Of a stretch of 64,000 nucleotides of DNA, positions 1 through 64,000 are shown in pieces. The notes beneath the pieces were generated by a model. That model ran no database searches, was not told the DNA's origin, and saw nothing but the letters and a program-made list of their open reading frames with translations. A program made the translations under genes and the position numbers. Within the stretch, counting starts at the first letter, position 1, and each line of letters starts with the position of its first letter. Source of the stretch: Amorphochlora amoebiformis (Eukaryota; Cercozoa; Chlorarachniophyceae); NCBI GenBank assembly GCA_054601695.1, contig BAAHQB010000055.1:806001-870000 (forward strand). The letters run 5' to 3'.

Positions 1-540
1 TCGCCGCTATACAGCCAGCAGATGTCAACCCATGGGTACTTTGCTAGGGTTAGGGTTAGGGTTAGGGTTAGGGTTAGGGTTAGGGTTAGGGTTAGGGTTA
101 GGGTTAGGGTTGGGGTTAGGGTTTAGGGTTAGGTTTAGGTTTAGGGTGTCGGGTTAGGGTTAGGTATATCGCCGCTATACAGCCAGCAGATGTCAACCCA
201 TGGGTACTTTGCTAGGGTTAGGGTCAGGGTTAGGGTTAGGGTTAGGGTTAGGGTTAGGGTTAGGGTTAGGGTTAGGGTATATCACCGCTATACAGCCAGC
301 AGATGTCCTTTTGTAGTGTTAGGGTTAGGGTTAGGGTTAGGGTTTGGGTTAGGGTTGGGGTTAGGATTAGTGGTTTAGCGTTAGTATTTGTTAGGGTTAG
401 GGTTAGGGTAAGGATTAGGTTTAGGGTTACCGTTAGGGTGAGGGTTAGGGTTAGGGTTAGGTTTAGAGTTAGGTATAGCGTTAGGGTTAGGATTAGGGTT
501 AGGGTTAGGGTTAGGGTTAGGATATGGGTTAGGTTCTAAA
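1..540. repeat. Interstitial telomeric (TTAGGG)n array with three embedded copies of a non-telomeric cassette
   Basis: TTAGGG repeats with variants fill this stretch. A cassette containing CCGCTATACAGCCAGCAGAT occurs three times (starting about 1, 169 and 282). The first two continue identically through CCCATGGGTACTTTG before returning to telomeric repeat. CAG|CCAGCAG and CCATGG|GTACTT look like an acceptor and a donor, so the cassette may be a copied exon edge of the giant gene. Confidence 0.8.
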
Positions 541-609
541 AAGTGGAATTTACGTTAGGGTTAGAATTATTTATATCTATGGAAGTATAGTATTATGGTA
601 ATATATGTC

Positions 610-50995
<50,386 letters not shown>

Positions 50996-51008
50996 AGGTA
51001 TTATATTC

Positions 51009-51042
<34 letters not shown>

Positions 51043-51177
51043 TATAAATATATAAATATATATATATATGTAAACATATACATATAAAAACATATATATA
51101 TATATATATATATACATATCTGTGAGTGCGTGTGGCTTTTTGTTTTTAGTCTGTATGCGTGAATGTTATATGTTATT

Positions 51178-51208
<31 letters not shown>

Positions 51209-52132
51209 CAAATACATATCACAACTTAGGCTGATTTACATTCTCAACCCCTTCCTCACCCCTACCCCAGCTTGTCATCACTAGTTTCAGTAACCAGAAC
51301 TACACCATAGTTCTACAGGTTAATTAGCTAGGTGCCCGACTTTTTAGATAAATCTCTATTAGCAGTCGTTATTTTCTAGAGTACGGATTACTAGCGGTAT
51401 TAAGATGCTTTTTTGTACGGCGCCGGCATCATTGGATGAGCTCAGTGAATTCGATTAGTGATTTAGTATTCATATCATGATCTTAAATTAATAGTTAATT
51501 CAATGAATCTAGCGAATATGTATATATGTGTATATCCGAGTGAAGATCTATATATAGGAACTTACAGTAGTATGCCATACATGTCTAGCATGTGTGCATG
51601 ACTCATGCATGATCAAAAAGCTAGAAAAGTTCGAATATTTACAAGATTTGCACTAAAGTTGTGTTGTAAACTTTGCTCAATGTCTAGAGTGTACTTATGC
51701 TAGGAACTGGAGACGGTAAAGCCATGATCATACTAGTTGTCTTGTAGATATTGCTAGACATATACATATATATATATATATGTAAATAAATGTATACTAG
51801 ATATACATAAAAATATATATACTATGGTAGAGTAGGAAAACATTGTTACAACTGAATTCGAAATTTTTCTTTTAGAGTATGTAATTTGACCGTGACTAAC
51901 TAGCACTACACTAGTACAACTACGTACTCGTACATATGTAATACATCTAGCCTAGTGACATTTCCAGATGTCACTCTCATCAATAAAACATTCTAAATCC
52001 AGTGAATCCTACGATCTGGTTATCGAGACATGCCAGCAACTTGCAGACAAGGAGAAGGTTCTGGGAATCTCCTGACAATTCTACACGTGTCCACGCAAAC
52101 TTGGCACGTGTCCTCTCTGGCTTTGTGAGTAC
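50996..52132. other. Convergent intergenic spacer
   Basis: After the TAA at 50995 there are two short TA tracts (to 51207). Then about 900 bp lack simple repeat apart from a short TA run near 51770. No exon on either strand keeps phase with a neighbour. CACGTGTC occurs twice (52084, 52105). The 3' ends of the plus-strand gene and the GNAT gene face each other here. Confidence 0.6.
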
Positions 52133-61498
<9,366 letters not shown>

Positions 61499-61633
61499 TT
61501 AATAGTTTAGCATTGATTTGCGCAAAATCCACCTACGTAGCCTCGCTGCTATGGTTCCAGCCCCTACTTTGAACTCCTTCGCTTGAAGTTCTGGGGTATA
61601 TAGTTATATTTGTGTGAATGTGTTTGCGTGTAT

Positions 61634-61685
<52 letters not shown>

Positions 61686-61754
61686 TTTCGTATGGATATA
61701 TATATCAATCTGAATGTCGTAACAGAGTTTGCATTTACATAGAAAAATAGTGGG

Positions 61755-61794
<40 letters not shown>

Positions 61795-61956
61795 TATAAT
61801 ATATATATGTAGATATGTATATACAAGTATATATATATATATATATATATATATCTACATATATACATAGATATTTATATATAAATGTATTAATATATGT
61901 ATTTGTCTACATCTCTCTCTCTGTATACATATATACATCCATAAATAAATATATAT

Positions 61957-61987
<31 letters not shown>

Positions 61988-62053
61988 CTACGTATATATA
62001 CATACATATATACATACATACATACATAATATATATATATATATATATATATA

Positions 62054-62101
<48 letters not shown>

Positions 62102-62167
62102 TGTATATATACACATAATATAATACATATATATAAATATATGTATATATATGTATATATATACATA

Positions 62168-62214
<47 letters not shown>

Positions 62215-62749
62215 CATATATTCATACACATACATACAAATACATAGATATATATATACATACATATATTCATACACATACATACAAATACAAACAAAAC
62301 ATCCACACATCACACGATATCAAACTAATCACCTACCCCTGTATAACCCACATTACTTCAATCTACACCCAAGCATCCATACTACAACGCAATACTCATA
62401 CGTACAAACCACACACATACTAATTTTACCTAACTCGGAGGTCTTGGACGAGATAGACGCCGATTTTGAGCTAGTTTTTGCAGATTTTGAGGTAATATTT
62501 GCAGATTTTGAGATAATTTTTGGAGATTTTGAGCTAATTTTTGGAGATTTTGAGGTAATTTTCCCTGAATTTGATCCTTGGGAGGATGTCTTTTCATCAT
62601 TGGCAGTTAGGATTTGGTGACGAGGAAGAAGGATCATAGAAATCTCGGCAACTACCTGGGGTGTGTTTGAATGGTGTTTATATATATATATATTTATATG
62701 TATATAATGTGTTTTTATATATATGTATGTATGTATATATATATGTTAG

Positions 62750-62781
<32 letters not shown>

Positions 62782-62782
62782 A

Positions 62783-62835
<53 letters not shown>

Positions 62836-62846
62836 TTAGATGTAGT

Positions 62847-62878
<32 letters not shown>

Positions 62879-62947
62879 CATAAAAGTTGAGGACATTTAT
62901 GTATGTATACCCAAATGCATACATGTATATATCGATTTACAAATATG

Positions 62948-63016
<69 letters not shown>

Positions 63017-63170
63017 ACATACACATGCAATATCAAGTATATAATTTCATATGTACCTATACATATATATATATATGTACCTTAACAGTATTGGTTACAA
63101 AACACTCCGTCCACGTGTCCGCTTCTGAGATCCTTGGGAACCTAAAGTAAATATATACATATATATATAT

Positions 63171-63232
<62 letters not shown>

Positions 63233-63349
63233 CGATACCTATAAGTATACCTGAATTTAAGAGGGATGTTTTCCGCCTTACAGGCCTGATATATATATAT
63301 ATATATTATATATTGTATAATATATATAAATATATATATATTATATGTG

Positions 63350-63404
<55 letters not shown>

Positions 63405-63427
63405 TACACACATATATAAACTCACAC

Positions 63428-63478
<51 letters not shown>

Positions 63479-63493
63479 TATATATATATACAC

Positions 63494-63552
<59 letters not shown>

Positions 63553-63554
63553 TG

Positions 63555-63627
<73 letters not shown>

Positions 63628-63860
63628 GCATGTTTACACACACATACCTTACATCATATACATATATATATATATATATGTGTGTATATATATGTATATA
63701 TATATGTATAAATATATAATATACACATATGCATATATCTACATATTTTATACACACACACACGCACACACACGCACACACACACGTACACACACATATA
63801 TACACACATATTTAAATGTAATATTTACACATTACTTGTATCACGGTCTCCCGCATGACT

Positions 63861-63861
<1 letters not shown>
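61499..63861 (-). CDS. Class IV aminotransferase-like protein, C-terminal exons (5' partial)
   Basis: Exons in transcript order: 63861-63836, 63285-63251, 63141-63081, 62655-62430, 61590-61499; phases agree and the last ends in TAA (61501-61499). Reads: [49 protein letters not shown] and [20 protein letters not shown]. This follows the C-terminal half of PLP-dependent fold-type IV enzymes (branched-chain and D-amino-acid aminotransferases, aminodeoxychorismate lyase): PG-(I/V)-x-R-x-x-V, then IP, then the D-x-W-x-E-x-F-(V/I)-T-(N/S)-T block lining the cofactor site, then a final G-x-x-T-x-x-L-R helix. The PLP lysine would be in exons outside the window. Unusual: exon 62655-62430 encodes six copies of a seven-residue Ser/Lys repeat not expected in the family. 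Confidence 0.68.
62430..62585 (-). repeat. Coding 21-bp tandem repeat (7-residue Ser/Lys units)
   Basis: Within one aminotransferase exon, six in-frame 21-bp units encode [35 protein letters not shown] and ISSKTSE. On the plus strand this is seen as repeats of GGAGATTTTGAG and GCAGATTTTGAG. The frame stays open, and the exon boundaries keep phase with both neighbours. Confidence 0.8.
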
Positions 63862-63936
<75 letters not shown>

Positions 63937-63939
63937 ATG

Positions 63940-64000
<61 letters not shown>

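Noticed and set aside
1-540. True chromosome end
   Set aside because: Telomeric arrays of both orientations occur all through the window between phase-matched exons, so they are interstitial; the left one has no terminal character.
51269-51325. Beta-helix-like terminal exon LVITSFSNQNYTIVLQ with good acceptor
   Set aside because: Possible but would restart an ectodomain-type strand after the cytosolic tail; the in-frame TAA at 50993 is simpler. Kept only as an alternative end.
51980-52120. Minus-strand 47-codon terminal frame (PERTRAKFAW...) as the end of the GNAT gene
   Set aside because: The island 52210-52133 continues the GNAT pattern (TGVK then VPFPVA) and stops with TGA after FDELVKHM, so the gene ends earlier.

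Overview
This window is nuclear DNA of a eukaryote, most likely a unicellular protist. Three genes can be assembled from very short exons (about 24-280 nt) joined by GT-AG introns made almost entirely of simple sequence: (TA)n, telomere-type (CCCTAA)n/(TTAGGG)n, long (CT)n/(GA)n runs and several minisatellites. Most long open frames in the window are translations of these repeats and are not genes. The species cannot be fixed from sequence alone. Thr/Pro stalk motifs, parallel beta-helix repeats followed by Cys-rich GCC2/GCC3-like repeats, and the multi-pass C-terminal block suggest a stramenopile or alveolate type of protist, but that is inference.

Layout. (1) 1-50,995, plus strand: one giant gene, 5' end outside the window, read here as 102 exons (670 to 50,995) whose reading phases agree at every junction, giving 7,311 coding nt (2,436 codons plus TAA). 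In order it encodes a beta-helix segment, a Cys-rich and Thr/Pro stalk (4,480-6,284), a long beta-helix ectodomain (6,812-25,936), a Cys-rich region (26,920-31,473), a polytopic membrane region (32,431-44,120) and a charged, Ser-rich tail (44,445-50,995). It looks like a large cell-surface receptor or adhesion-type protein. (2) 50,996-52,132: convergent intergenic spacer, mostly non-repetitive. (3) 52,133-60,203, minus strand: a complete 12-exon gene for a GNAT-family N-acetyltransferase of 245 aa. (4) 60,204-61,498: spacer with a cluster of CACGTG motifs just upstream of the GNAT gene. (5) 61,499-63,861, minus strand: the last five exons of a class IV (branched-chain/D-amino-acid type) aminotransferase-like gene; its 5' part lies beyond the right edge.

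The most unusual property is how introns are built. (TA)n and telomeric tracts supply their own splice sites (G|TATATA...TATAG, G|TAACCC...CCCTAG). At more than twenty boundaries a fragment spanning the exon-intron junction has been copied 2-7 times, with copies separated by TA or TTAGGG tracts. This happens in both the plus and the minus gene. A short element is also found four times at the edges of telomeric tracts, once in the opposite orientation. Exons were called by eye from reading frame, phase and splice-site agreement; no transcript data or homology search was available.
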